NCBI GenBank assembly: GCA_047626155.1
Contig: JBLHRR010000135.1
Span: forward strand, 1-16,159
Direction: 5' to 3'
Length of the DNA: 16,159 nucleotides
DNA from: CALGLS01 sp047626155
GTDB lineage: Bacteria; Bacteroidota; Bacteroidia; Chitinophagales; Saprospiraceae
Shown here: positions 1 through 6,129 of the stretch, in pieces
Numbering within the stretch: the first letter of the stretch is position 1
Layout: every line of letters starts with the position of its first letter
Notes under the pieces: model-generated
The model's database searches: none
What the model saw: only the letters and a program-made list of their open reading frames with translations
What the model was told of the DNA's origin: nothing
Translations under genes and position numbers: made by a program

Positions 1-120
1 CGCACTGATAAACATGGTTTGATCAGCGAGCTTATGCAAATATTCAAAAGAGAGTTCAAATATGTTCATAATATTACGCTTGGAAGAGATGGTAAACCAG
101 AAAAGCAGAAGCATTGTTAG
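1..120 (+). CDS. Possible 3' end of an upstream gene (partial, unrecognised)
   Basis: Frame 1 is open from the window edge to a TAG at 118-120 and encodes 39 residues ending in GKPEKQKHC. The other two plus-strand frames hit stops within the first 25 bases. The peptide is charged and mixed, with no motif I recognise. An open stretch this short could arise by chance, and the minus strand is also open here, so this is a weak call. Confidence 0.25.
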   Translation, partial: RTDKHGLISELMQIFKREFKYVHNITLGRDGKPEKQKHC

Positions 121-188
121 CTGAAAAAAGTTCTCATGATTTTTAGCTTATGCGTTAGGCAAATAGTTTTGGAAATAATACCTGATAG

Positions 189-323
189 CTATAATTAGGA
201 TTACACAAAAAATAATTTTCTGATTTCTTTGATGGAAACGATTATATAAATCACTCTCCTTGTCGTCGTTTTGATTTACATAATCGTTTCCAAATCGGGA
301 AGTTGATTTTTCGTTGTTACTTA
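189..323 (+). repeat. R1: 135-bp structured repeat, inverted partner of 10061-10195
   Basis: The reverse complement of 10061-10195 aligns along this whole stretch with few mismatches. It contains a hairpin with arms at 234-253 (GGAAACGATTATATAAATCA) and 272-291, 20 bp with one mismatch and an 18-nt loop. An outer stem pairs TCTGATTT with AAATCGGG on the flanks. In this copy the outer stem needs two G-U pairs where the other copy has Watson-Crick pairs, which suggests that pairing is maintained. No ORF lies inside. It could be a MITE-like or REP-like element. Confidence 0.8.
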
Positions 324-621
324 GTGCATTGTAAACTAAGTTCTATCCGTTTTGACTGCTTCTTTTGAAATTACTCTTCGTTAGAAACTCCTTAAATAGC
401 TAAGGCTATTCGCGTCGTCTCTGCCTCGATTAATTCCAAAATAACCTATTCTATTCGGACGAAACTTAATTTCCAGTGCACTTAGGATAGAAAGGATACT
501 TTTAAATCCTACTGTTTGAAATAGTAGATGGGACTAAACCTTCGGTTGGTAGGGGAGTTATTAAAAGATTGTAGATCATCCTAAGGAAAGATGATGAAAG
601 GAGTTTTAATAAATTTAACCA
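324..621. other. Gene-free stretch with several small hairpins
   Basis: No credible coding frame is seen. A stem-loop AATAGC-TAAG-GCTATT lies at 395-410 and shares its core with 8076-8091. CTTAGTGCATTG at 320-331 and CAGTGCACTTAG at 474-485 are imperfect inverted partners (10 of 12). A group of short helices at 481-585 is listed separately. The stretch ends at the 3' end of the minus-strand miaE-like gene. Confidence 0.5.
481..585 (+). other. Cluster of nested short helices, possible structured RNA
   Basis: CTTAGGAT (481-488) can pair with ATCCTAAG (578-585) as a closing helix. Inside, AGGAT/ATCCT, CTACT/AGTAG and AACC-TTC-GGTT can each form hairpins in order. This would make a multi-branched fold of about 105 nt. 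Each helix is short (4-8 bp), and I see no promoter or terminator that defines a transcript. The assignment as RNA is inference. Confidence 0.25.
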
Positions 622-1206
622 TCAATGCAAAGCAGCCCGAATCTCCAAACCATCAAGAACCTCAGATTCCTGCTCCACCCACCAATCCAATCTCGAATAC
701 ACCTCATCCGCTTCAAAATAATTCAAAGCCATCTTCACAAATACATGCCCATGCTTCGCCTCCGAAGCCCAAAGCACTTTATAAAAACGGTGCATCTCCG
801 GATCCTTTTGCGCCTCCGAGATCAATCGAAACCGTTCCGCTCCCCGCGTCTCCACCACAGAAGCAATCAGCAAGCGATCCATGAAACGCTCATTCCGCCC
901 AGAATGACAACGCTTAATCAAAGCCTGAACATAAGGATCTCCGCCCATAGAAGCAGGCAAAGTGATACCTCGTTTTTCCATCAAAGCATACACCTGCTGG
1001 AAATGCTCCAACTCCTCAATTCCAATTTCTATCAACTCCGGAATGATCTTCACACGGTCAGGATACTTCGCCACAAAGCTCATAGCCATAGCGGAAGCCT
1101 TGCGCTCACAATCACAATGGTCTTGCAAAAAAGAAGGGAAGTCGGCCATAACAGCTTCCACCCATTCCCGCTTGGAAGGAACGCCGATGTCTAAATTGAG
1201 CTTCAT
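622..1206 (-). CDS. miaE: tRNA-(ms2io6A)-hydroxylase, MiaE-like diiron protein
   Basis: The 194-residue protein matches the MiaE family, which hydroxylates the isopentenyl group of the modified adenosine at tRNA position 37 (ms2i6A to ms2io6A). It uses a ferritin-like non-haem diiron centre. The expected ligand pattern is visible: E34 in CERKASAMAM, E65xxH68 in EELEHF, E119 in VVETRGAE and E149xxH152 in SEAKHGH. The length is typical for a cytosolic enzyme of this family. The ATG at 1206 begins MKLNLDIG and gives a complete helical bundle; there is no Shine-Dalgarno sequence. A perfect 6-bp inverted repeat (ATAGGA/TCCTAT, 1221-1237) and repeats separate it from der, which lies upstream on the same strand. 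Its tRNA substrate would need MiaA and MiaB, which are not in this window. Confidence 0.88.
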   Translation of the reverse strand: MKLNLDIGVPSKREWVEAVMADFPSFLQDHCDCERKASAMAMSFVAKYPDRVKIIPELIEIGIEELEHFQQVYALMEKRGITLPASMGGDPYVQALIKRCHSGRNERFMDRLLIASVVETRGAERFRLISEAQKDPEMHRFYKVLWASEAKHGHVFVKMALNYFEADEVYSRLDWWVEQESEVLDGLEIRAALH

Positions 1207-1250
1207 TGTTTGTGTTTATAATAGGACTGATTCCTATCCTTATCTATATC

Positions 1251-1356
1251 GTCCTTTCAGGACTACGCGAAAACTTTGTGTCCCTTTGTGGTTAAAAAAA
1301 CTTCGAGCAAAGCGAGAAGCTATCTTCTCAGATTTCCGTAGCGCCGTTGCGGTTAC
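1251..1356. repeat. Intergenic repeat block with TTTGTG/TTGCGG motifs
   Basis: A perfect hairpin GTCCT-TTC-AGGAC occupies 1251-1263. It is followed by CTTTGTGTCCCTTTGTGGTT (about 1276-1295) and by GCGCCGTTGCGGTTA near 1340-1354. The same style of sequence, paired pyrimidine-TGYG units followed by an A-rich tract, recurs at about 4588-4620 and 6841-6877. It looks like a dispersed short intergenic repeat family. Confidence 0.5.
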
Positions 1357-1362
1357 CCTACA

Positions 1363-2664
1363 CTACTTCTGTCTAAAGAAAATCGAAAGAGGCACACCCT
1401 CAAAATCAAAATTCTTTCGCATTTGGTTCTCAATATAGTTCCGGTAATTTTCCTTCACGTGTTTCGGATAATTACAGAAGAAAGCAAAAGCAGGATAGTA
1501 AACCGGCAGCTGCGTAATGTATTTTATCTTAATGAATTTTCCTCTGTGCGATGGCGGTGGGTTCCGTTCTATGGCATCACCAATAACATCGTTGAGGGTA
1601 GAGGTTTTGATTTTTTGTTGTCTATTTTTAAAAACTTCAAGTCCTTTGTCGATGGCTTTAAAGATACGTTGTTTCTCCAATGCAGAAATAAAAATCACTG
1701 GAATGTCATTGAAAGGGGAGAGGCGTTCTTTAAGTTTATTTTCAAAATCACGAGCGGTGTTGGTTTCCTTTTTTGCCAAATCCCATTTGTTGACAAGCAC
1801 TACAATCCCTTTGTTCCTTTTCACAGCAAGGGAGAAAATACTAAGGTCTTGCATTTCCAAACCATCTTGGGCATCGAGCATGATGAAACAAACATCCGCT
1901 TCGTCCATGGCTTTGATGGCGCGCATGACGGAGTAGAATTCCAGGTTTTCATGCACCTTGGCTTTCTTCCGCATTCCCGCAGTATCAATGATGAAAAATT
2001 CCTTATCGAATTTATTGTAGTAGGTGTGAATGCTATCACGAGTAGTACCTGCAATATCAGTTACGATGTTTCGATCTTCTCCTAACAAAGCATTTACGAA
2101 AGAGGACTTTCCAACGTTTGGTTGGCCCAAAATGGCAAACTTAGGAATCTCCGTATCTAATGGGACGTAATTTTCAACCGAGTCGGTAATGATGTCTAGT
2201 AGATCACCCGTTCCGGATCCAGTGAGAGAAGAGAGGAAGTGAGTCTCCTCAAAACCCATGCTCCAAAACTCATTGGCTTCGAACTGACGTTGGCTATTGT
2301 CCACCTTATTGACGACCAATAAAACCTTCTTATCTGTTTTTCGCAGCATGTCGGCCACCTCGCCATCTAGGCCGGTAATTCCAGTGGTCACATCTACCAT
2401 AAAAATGATCAATGATGCCTCCTCAATAGCTATGGCTACCTGGGATCTGATGGCTGTTTCAAAGATATCAGTAGACCTTTCGACAAACCCTCCGGTATCA
2501 ATGACGGTGAATTTCTTCCCGTTCCATTCGCAGGTCCCATATTTACGGTCACGAGTTACCCCACTGATATCGTCAATGATGGCTTCTCTGTCTCCGATAA
2601 GTCGGTTGTAAAGTGTTGATTTTCCGACGTTTGGACGTCCTACGATAGCTACTATATTTCCCAT
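1363..2664 (-). CDS. der: Ribosome biogenesis GTPase Der (EngA)
   Basis: This is a 433-residue tandem GTPase. The first G domain has GRPNVGKS (9-16), DTGG (56-59) and NKVD (119-122). The second has GQPNVGKS (180-187), DTAG (227-230), NKWD (292-295) and the SAL motif (327-329). A KH-like C-terminal domain follows (about 350-433). The two-GTPase-plus-KH layout is unique to Der, an essential factor for maturation of the 50S ribosomal subunit in the cytosol. Length is normal and no motif is missing. The ATG at 2664 is the only sensible start, directly before the first beta strand (NIVAIVGRP). A perfect -7 element lies 27-34 bases upstream of it. On its downstream side a repeat-filled gap of 156 bp separates it from the miaE-like gene. 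Confidence 0.98.
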   Translation of the reverse strand: MGNIVAIVGRPNVGKSTLYNRLIGDREAIIDDISGVTRDRKYGTCEWNGKKFTVIDTGGFVERSTDIFETAIRSQVAIAIEEASLIIFMVDVTTGITGLDGEVADMLRKTDKKVLLVVNKVDNSQRQFEANEFWSMGFEETHFLSSLTGSGTGDLLDIITDSVENYVPLDTEIPKFAILGQPNVGKSSFVNALLGEDRNIVTDIAGTTRDSIHTYYNKFDKEFFIIDTAGMRKKAKVHENLEFYSVMRAIKAMDEADVCFIMLDAQDGLEMQDLSIFSLAVKRNKGIVVLVNKWDLAKKETNTARDFENKLKERLSPFNDIPVIFISALEKQRIFKAIDKGLEVFKNRQQKIKTSTLNDVIGDAIERNPPPSHRGKFIKIKYITQLPVYYPAFAFFCNYPKHVKENYRNYIENQMRKNFDFEGVPLSIFFRQK

Positions 2665-2690
2665 TGTTTATTTATTTCTATATTAGGCTG

Positions 2691-2698
2691 CAAAAGTA
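2691..2698 (-). promoter_or_regulatory. Bacteroidota -7 promoter element for der
   Basis: On the minus strand this reads TACTTTTG, an exact match to TAnnTTTG. It lies 27-34 bases before the der ATG, which would give a leader of roughly 20 nt. A clear -33 TTG at the usual spacing is not visible, because the upstream side runs straight into the repeat island. Confidence 0.6.
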
Positions 2699-2701
2699 AC
2701 T

Positions 2702-2838
2702 AAAAAAGGTGGATCGAGGGGGATAATGGTAGATAAAGGCGGATTAAGGATCAGGGTTGATCAGGGTAGATAAGGGCAGATCAGGGTTTTCCCTCATTCG
2801 CATGAACGCACGTTAGTGGGGAAACCCTGATCCACCTT
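2702..2838. repeat. Repeat island, left array and core copy A
   Basis: Imperfect tandem units of the type GATCAGGGT and GGTGGAT run from about 2708 to 2787. Then comes a hairpin: arm ATCAGGGTTTTCCC (2780-2793) pairs with GGGGAAACCCTGAT (2818-2831), 14 bp with a single G-T wobble. Its loop holds the core ATTCGCATGAACGCACGTTA, in which AACG-CA-CGTT is itself self-complementary. The array is the reverse complement in style of the one at 3478-3528. Confidence 0.7.
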
Positions 2839-2924
2839 TCTTCAACTCCTACAGGAATCTTAGTATGAATCAAGCTTCTGAATGATAATAGAATTTGAAC
2901 GTGGAAATCGACCGTTAGGGGGAT

Positions 2925-2985
2925 CTCCACTCGCGTTCACGCACGTTAGTGGGAAAGTATCCTGATCTGCTTATCCACCCTCACT
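2925..2985. repeat. Repeat island, core copy B
   Basis: TCGCGTTCACGCACGTTAGT followed by GGGAAA (2931-2956) is a second, more diverged copy of the core in copies A and C. It is followed by decamer-like units (CCTGATCTGC, TTATCCACCC). The right end abuts the decayed tail of the four-helix-bundle remnant. Confidence 0.6.
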
Positions 2986-3173
2986 TCACCTTCTTTTCTT
3001 CCCAAGCCTTTCGAGTCTGAATAAGTTTATAGATCATAACAGAAATGTTGTATCTGATTCTTAAGTCCCCAGTCTTTAGATGACTTTAATTGCTTATAGA
3101 TTTCGATCGAGAGAGCTAGGCTTTCTTTCCAAATTATAAGGTCTTCAAAGCGATGGACTTTTATTCGTTGCAT
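2981..3173 (-). pseudogene. Four-helix-bundle (23S rRNA IVS/S23-type) protein, frameshifted remnant
   Basis: From an ATG at 3173 the minus strand encodes 48 residues, beginning MQRIKVHRFEDLIIWKESLA and including IYKQLKSSKDWGLKNQIQ, before a TAA at 3027-3029. The F-E-D-L-x-x-W-K start, the I-Y-K segment and the G-L-x-x-Q-I segment are characteristic of the four-helix-bundle family found in 23S rRNA intervening sequences and in many stand-alone genes. Intact members run about 115-125 residues. Immediately after QIQ the match resumes in another frame as ISVM, the start of the conserved ISVMSNIAEG block. That frame then runs to a TGA at 2981-2983 without the rest of the family. So the gene has an indel and has lost its C-terminal half. 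It sits inside the repeat island between core copies B and C. Confidence 0.65.
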
Positions 3174-3420
3174 AATTTCAATTTAATTGTAATGGATTTC
3201 TTTTTGCTTTAGATCAAAAGGTTGCTCTTTAGAAATAACCTCTTACTAATAGGTTGCAGGAATCACAAAATTCCATAAAATGAAAATTAGTTTGATTAGA
3301 AGAAACTTCCTTTTTGTCCAAATTTAGCTTTGAGAATCATTAAAACTTTTTTAAAAAAAAGTTAAAGACTTTTCCTTTTTATTTTTTAATAATGAGCTCT
3401 TGCCCAATTTAGTCAGTAGG
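3174..3420. other. AT-rich spacer without a gene
   Basis: No coding frame is credible on either strand. A near-perfect A/T palindrome (AACTTTTTT then AAAAAAAAGTT) occupies 3344-3363. A TAGCTTTG at 3325-3332 matches the -7 promoter consensus on the plus strand, but there is no -33 box at proper spacing and no obvious transcript to drive. Confidence 0.4.
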
Positions 3421-3530
3421 TGAAGGTAGATGTCGGTGCTAGAGTTCCTTCAATTCGCATGAACGTACATTAGTGGGAAACCCTGATCTACCTATCTACC
3501 CTGATCCACCCTGATCCACCCTTTCCTCAG
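3421..3530. repeat. Repeat island, core copy C and right array
   Basis: The core ATTCGCATGAACGTACATTA (3453-3472) followed by GTGGGAAACC closely matches copy A. It is followed by tandem units CCCTGATCTA, CCTATCTACC, CTGATCCACC and CTGATCCACC (3481-3520). These are the reverse complement in style of the left array at 2702-2787, so the island is bounded by inverted arrays. It ends about 30 bases before the next gene's start codon. Confidence 0.7.
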
Positions 3531-3562
3531 AAATTAAAAAAAAACCGTTTCTTTGCCCCATC

Positions 3563-4537
3563 ATGATTCTACGCACACTCATATTCTTCTTTGAACTCCT
3601 CAGGATGAGCTACTGGGTGTATGTAGTGAATATTCTAATCAACAAACCTCGGCTCCGGAAAGAAGTCGAATCCATTTACGCGAAAGCGAATGTCCCTTTT
3701 GATCCTTCCTATTTTCATCGCATCTACTTCCATTTGATACTTTCGGCAGTCATCGTCTTGTGGTTCAGTACCCTTCGCGGAAAATGGTTAAGTAAGAAAG
3801 AACAGAAAGCTGCAGTTTGCCTCGGAGCTGCCACGCCACTTTATGATGACCTCTATGATGAATTAGACATGGATCGTCAAGAAGTTCAGGAGATGATTCA
3901 AAATGGATCGGGAGATAAGCATGGCATTATCGCTATTCTCGGAATGCACTTTTATAACCGTCTCCGTCCTTTGCTTCCTAATGAAGAGCGCTTCAATGTA
4001 TGTATGGAAAATTTAGCGAAAGCGCAGGAAGACAGTAAAGCACAAGCGGGCGGTGAATTAAGTGAAACTATTGTTAGAGAAATAACCTATGATAAAGGTG
4101 GTCACTCCTTTGCCATCTACAGAAGTATCCTCGGTCATGAGTGGCAAGAAGGGGAGGAGGACATGGTCTACAAATTAGGAAGCCTCATTCAATTGACTAG
4201 TGATATTTTTGATCTCCGAAAAGACGATCTTAATAAGGTGCAAACTTTAGTTACCGAAACGGAGGATATCAACTTGATTCGTGAGGAATACTTAAGACTA
4301 ATTGATGAGACGATCGCGGCTACAAAGAAACTGAGCTACAATCGCTTGGCTCGTAAACGTTTTGTTATGCAGTTAAGATTAGTGACAGGGCGAGGGATGG
4401 TTTGTTTGGATCAACTGGCAAAAGCGCAAGAAAGGCATGGTGGTTTTGATCCCGCTATATTAGAGCGCTCAGAGTCCGTCTGCGATATGGAGCGAGTGGA
4501 TAATTTGCTTTGGAGCTTTTGGTATGCGCTGAAGTGA
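3563..4537 (+). CDS. Class I isoprenoid synthase-like protein
   Basis: This 324-residue, largely helical protein has two acidic motifs at the spacing of a class I isoprenoid synthase: YDDLYDE (D95, D96, D99, E100) and SDIFDLRKDD (D214, D217, D221, D222). KGGHSF lies at 178-183. In that fold two Asp-rich patches bind three Mg2+ ions and the substrate diphosphate. The sequence fits a poorly characterised group annotated as 'class 1 isoprenoid biosynthesis enzyme' rather than a standard FPP, GGPP or phytoene synthase, because the canonical second DDxxD or NSE motif is altered. Hydrophobic stretches at about 5-25 and 57-70 suggest membrane association. The ATG at 3563 follows a TTTCTTTG that is one base off the -7 consensus. 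No terpene-pathway neighbours are present, so substrate and product are unknown. Confidence 0.6.
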   Translation: MILRTLIFFFELLRMSYWVYVVNILINKPRLRKEVESIYAKANVPFDPSYFHRIYFHLILSAVIVLWFSTLRGKWLSKKEQKAAVCLGAATPLYDDLYDELDMDRQEVQEMIQNGSGDKHGIIAILGMHFYNRLRPLLPNEERFNVCMENLAKAQEDSKAQAGGELSETIVREITYDKGGHSFAIYRSILGHEWQEGEEDMVYKLGSLIQLTSDIFDLRKDDLNKVQTLVTETEDINLIREEYLRLIDETIAATKKLSYNRLARKRFVMQLRLVTGRGMVCLDQLAKAQERHGGFDPAILERSESVCDMERVDNLLWSFWYALK

Positions 4538-4710
4538 TCTTTCAGGATCAATACCTTTTATGGTTGCTGCGTTTAGGTTCCGTTAGCTCTGCGCTCTCTG
4601 CGGCCTCTGCGTGATTTAAAATTACGATAGGTGTATTCACAAAATTAAAAGGAGCGTTTTCCCTCTTTAGCGTATTTGCTCACCCAGAGCGAACGCGTGT
4701 TTAGATTATG
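4538..4710. repeat. Intergenic spacer with CTCTGCG-type repeat
   Basis: A short hairpin TGATC-TTTCAG-GATCA (4536-4551) overlaps the stop codon of the upstream gene. At about 4588-4620 the run GCGCTCTCTGCGG, CCTCTGCGTG, ATTTAAAA belongs to the same dispersed family as 1276-1354 and 6841-6877. Confidence 0.45.
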
Positions 4711-5157
4711 CTATAAACCCATCTGCTCCCGAAACAGCACCGACTTCCTTTCCGAAACCTCCACCTGCTCATCTGTAACTAGAGTGATTCGCAGCTTGCC
4801 TTTGGGTAACGAATCCACTTTTTCAATCATTTCCAAATTAATTATCTCCGCCCGATTACAGCGAAAAAAGGAAGCCTTATCCAGTCGCTCTTCCAATGCA
4901 TTTAGAGATTTTTTAATCATTGCAGAAGTATTGTTAAAATAAATACGGACATAGTTGTCATAAGCTTTTAAATAACTAATGTCATGGAGGTAAATAAAGT
5001 GGCAATGTTCTCCGTCTTTGATGAAAATCTGTTTGGATGACTTATGTAAACTTCTTGTTGGGTTTTTTGTTTTTGTGAAAGCACTATTCTTTTGATATCC
5101 GTAAGAATTTAGCAGCGGATAAGGACTTATACTCTTTGCTTCGGAGTTCCGTTCCCA
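4711..5157 (-). pseudogene. LytTR-type response regulator, receiver domain lost
   Basis: The minus strand is open from just after a stop at 5158-5160 to a TAG at 4711. From about 5034 on it encodes a complete LytTR DNA-binding domain: KQIFIKDGEHCHFIYL, DISYLKAYDNYVRIYF, FFRCNRAEIINLEMIEKVDS, KGKLRITL, VSERK. Preceding residues (NSAFTKTKNPTRSLHKSS) look like the usual linker after a receiver domain. The receiver itself is absent, and the first in-frame ATG, at 4920, falls in the middle of the LytTR fold. No ATG, GTG or TTG lies upstream of it in frame. The gene is therefore a 5'-truncated remnant. LytTR regulators normally pair with a LytS/YehU-like histidine kinase, which is not here. Confidence 0.7.
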
Positions 5158-5291
5158 TTAGAAGAGACATCTCAGAATCTTACAACCCCGATCAATCTTC
5201 CTTAATGAATATCAATTTATCCAAACCTTATGATGCTTTGATTTATATAGATAAAAGCAATTTCCCAAGCACTATTGATTGGCTTCGGTAA
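5079..5291 (+). pseudogene. C-terminal gene fragment, possibly erythromycin-esterase-like
   Basis: After a TGA at 5076-5078 the plus strand is open for 70 codons to TAA at 5289-5291. The peptide runs YSFDIRKNLAADKDLYSLLR, SSVPIRRDISESYNP and ends NLSKPYDALIYIDKSNFPST. The S-K-x-Y-D-A-L-I-Y-I-D ending resembles the C-terminus of Bacteroidota erythromycin-esterase-like proteins. That family match is from memory and weak. There is no start codon or N-terminal part. Its 5' end overlaps, antisense, the linker of the LytTR remnant, so both remnants appear truncated at about the same place. Confidence 0.4.
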
Positions 5292-5412
5292 AAGTGGGAG
5301 TTATTAAACTAGGGTATGTCTTTTTGAAGAAGTAAACTTTTAAACTATTGTACACTTTTCAAGAATAAGCTTCTTTTTACCGATGTGCCTGGGGGGAGGA
5401 GGCTCCTCTTTA
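5292..5412. other. Spacer with GC-rich hairpin next to MITE
   Basis: No gene is seen. A perfect small hairpin GAGGA-GGC-TCCTC lies at about 5396-5408, directly before the TTTA target site of the MITE. TTACCG near 5378 and CGGTAA near 5588 may have formed an outer stem before the insertion. Confidence 0.4.
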
Positions 5413-5568
5413 GGGCAATGTCATGGACTTAAGGAAATAACGAATATCGAATATCGAATTTGCCCTTTAACACGGGGTTCACGGTTGAGGGAAAATCATT
5501 ATTCATTATTCATCCGTTCATTATTCAATATTTTCAAACTAGTAATCCTTAAGTTCATGACATTGCCC
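5413..5568. mobile_element. 156-bp MITE with 23-bp terminal inverted repeats and TTTA target duplication
   Basis: The left end (5413-5435) starts GGGCAATGTCATGGACTT and is mirrored at 5546-5568, ending AAGTTCATGACATTGCCC, with one mismatch in 23. Both ends are flanked by TTTA (5409-5412 and 5569-5572), a 4-bp target-site duplication. The interior is AT-rich with short direct repeats (GAATATC twice; CATTATT-type units near 5499-5526) and no coding capacity. These are the marks of a non-autonomous transposon moved by a transposase encoded elsewhere. Near-identical ends suggest fairly recent movement. Confidence 0.85.
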
Positions 5569-5604
5569 TTTAGGGGCTGGGGGTAGCTCCGGTAAGTGTA
5601 AACT

Positions 5605-6081
5605 CTATAGCTCAAAAATATCTCCTTCTAGTTGAGCGAGGCTTCTTGCACCGCTTATAGAGAAAATAAAGGCGCCAATGTCTGGAGAAGTTCGCATCCA
5701 GTTGCACTGAAAGCAGACAGTAGAATGAGCGACAATATTATCCGAAGTATCATAAAATATAAAACCTAGATGTGGATCGAAACAACGATAAAATTCAGAG
5801 CCATAACTTCTCTTATCGCGATAAATAGTAAGCAGGAGCTCCTCTTGTTTTTTGGTCAACGCAACTCCTTCTCCTACCACTGCTGAAGACCGCTTATTCT
5901 GCTTATTGACAATATCTGTATTGTCTCCATTCATCTTATAGGCTATGACGCGGGCATAAGAATTCCCTGGAAATGCATTGAGTTTGAAGGCTGCCGTATT
6001 GGTTTGTTCCACCGGTTTATCTGTGTTAGAACAGCTCCAAAGAAAGAAAGCTAGGCATAATATTAGAAAAATTGATCGCAT
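5605..6081 (-). CDS. Predicted lipoprotein of unknown function
   Basis: The 158-residue protein begins with a type II signal peptide: MRS, then a hydrophobic core, then the lipobox LWSC with C17 as the lipidation site. A Ser/Asn/Thr-rich linker follows. The mature part carries two paired motifs, C100-F-D-P with FIFYD (107-111) and C123-F-Q-C126. I recall this C-F-x-P, F-Y-D, C-F-x-C arrangement from other hypothetical Bacteroidota lipoproteins. The cysteines could bind a metal or form disulfides in the periplasm, but this is inference. It lies 48 bp downstream of the VTC-like gene on the same strand and could be co-transcribed with it. A TATATTGT about 20-30 bases upstream is a near match to the -7 element, so it may also have its own promoter. 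Confidence 0.75.
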   Translation of the reverse strand: MRSIFLILCLAFFLWSCSNTDKPVEQTNTAAFKLNAFPGNSYARVIAYKMNGDNTDIVNKQNKRSSAVVGEGVALTKKQEELLLTIYRDKRSYGSEFYRCFDPHLGFIFYDTSDNIVAHSTVCFQCNWMRTSPDIGAFIFSISGARSLAQLEGDIFEL

Positions 6082-6129
6082 GGTTTAAGGCGTTGTGGCA
6101 CAATATACGGTTTTCCCGCAAAAAGCCAA

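Noticed and set aside
189..323. Integron attC site
   Set aside because: The hairpin lacks the paired RYYYAAC/GTTRRRY ends, and no integrase or cassette-like ORFs adjoin it.
481..585. tRNA gene
   Set aside because: The helices do not follow cloverleaf spacing and no T-loop consensus or CCA end is present.
591..1194. Plus-strand open frames over the miaE-like gene
   Set aside because: They are antisense to a protein with complete diiron ligands, and their Pro/Ser/His-rich composition is typical of a shadow frame.
1423..2085. 220-codon open frame antisense to der
   Set aside because: It lies wholly within the unmistakable der gene on the other strand, has no recognisable domain, and its residues mirror der codons.
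2702..3530. CRISPR array
   Set aside because: The repeated cores are only three, unevenly spaced and diverged, and the decamer arrays have no spacers; no cas genes are nearby.
5383..5586. 67-codon plus-strand frame starting MCLGGGGSS
   Set aside because: It crosses both ends of the MITE and its TTTA duplications, so it is an accident of the insertion.
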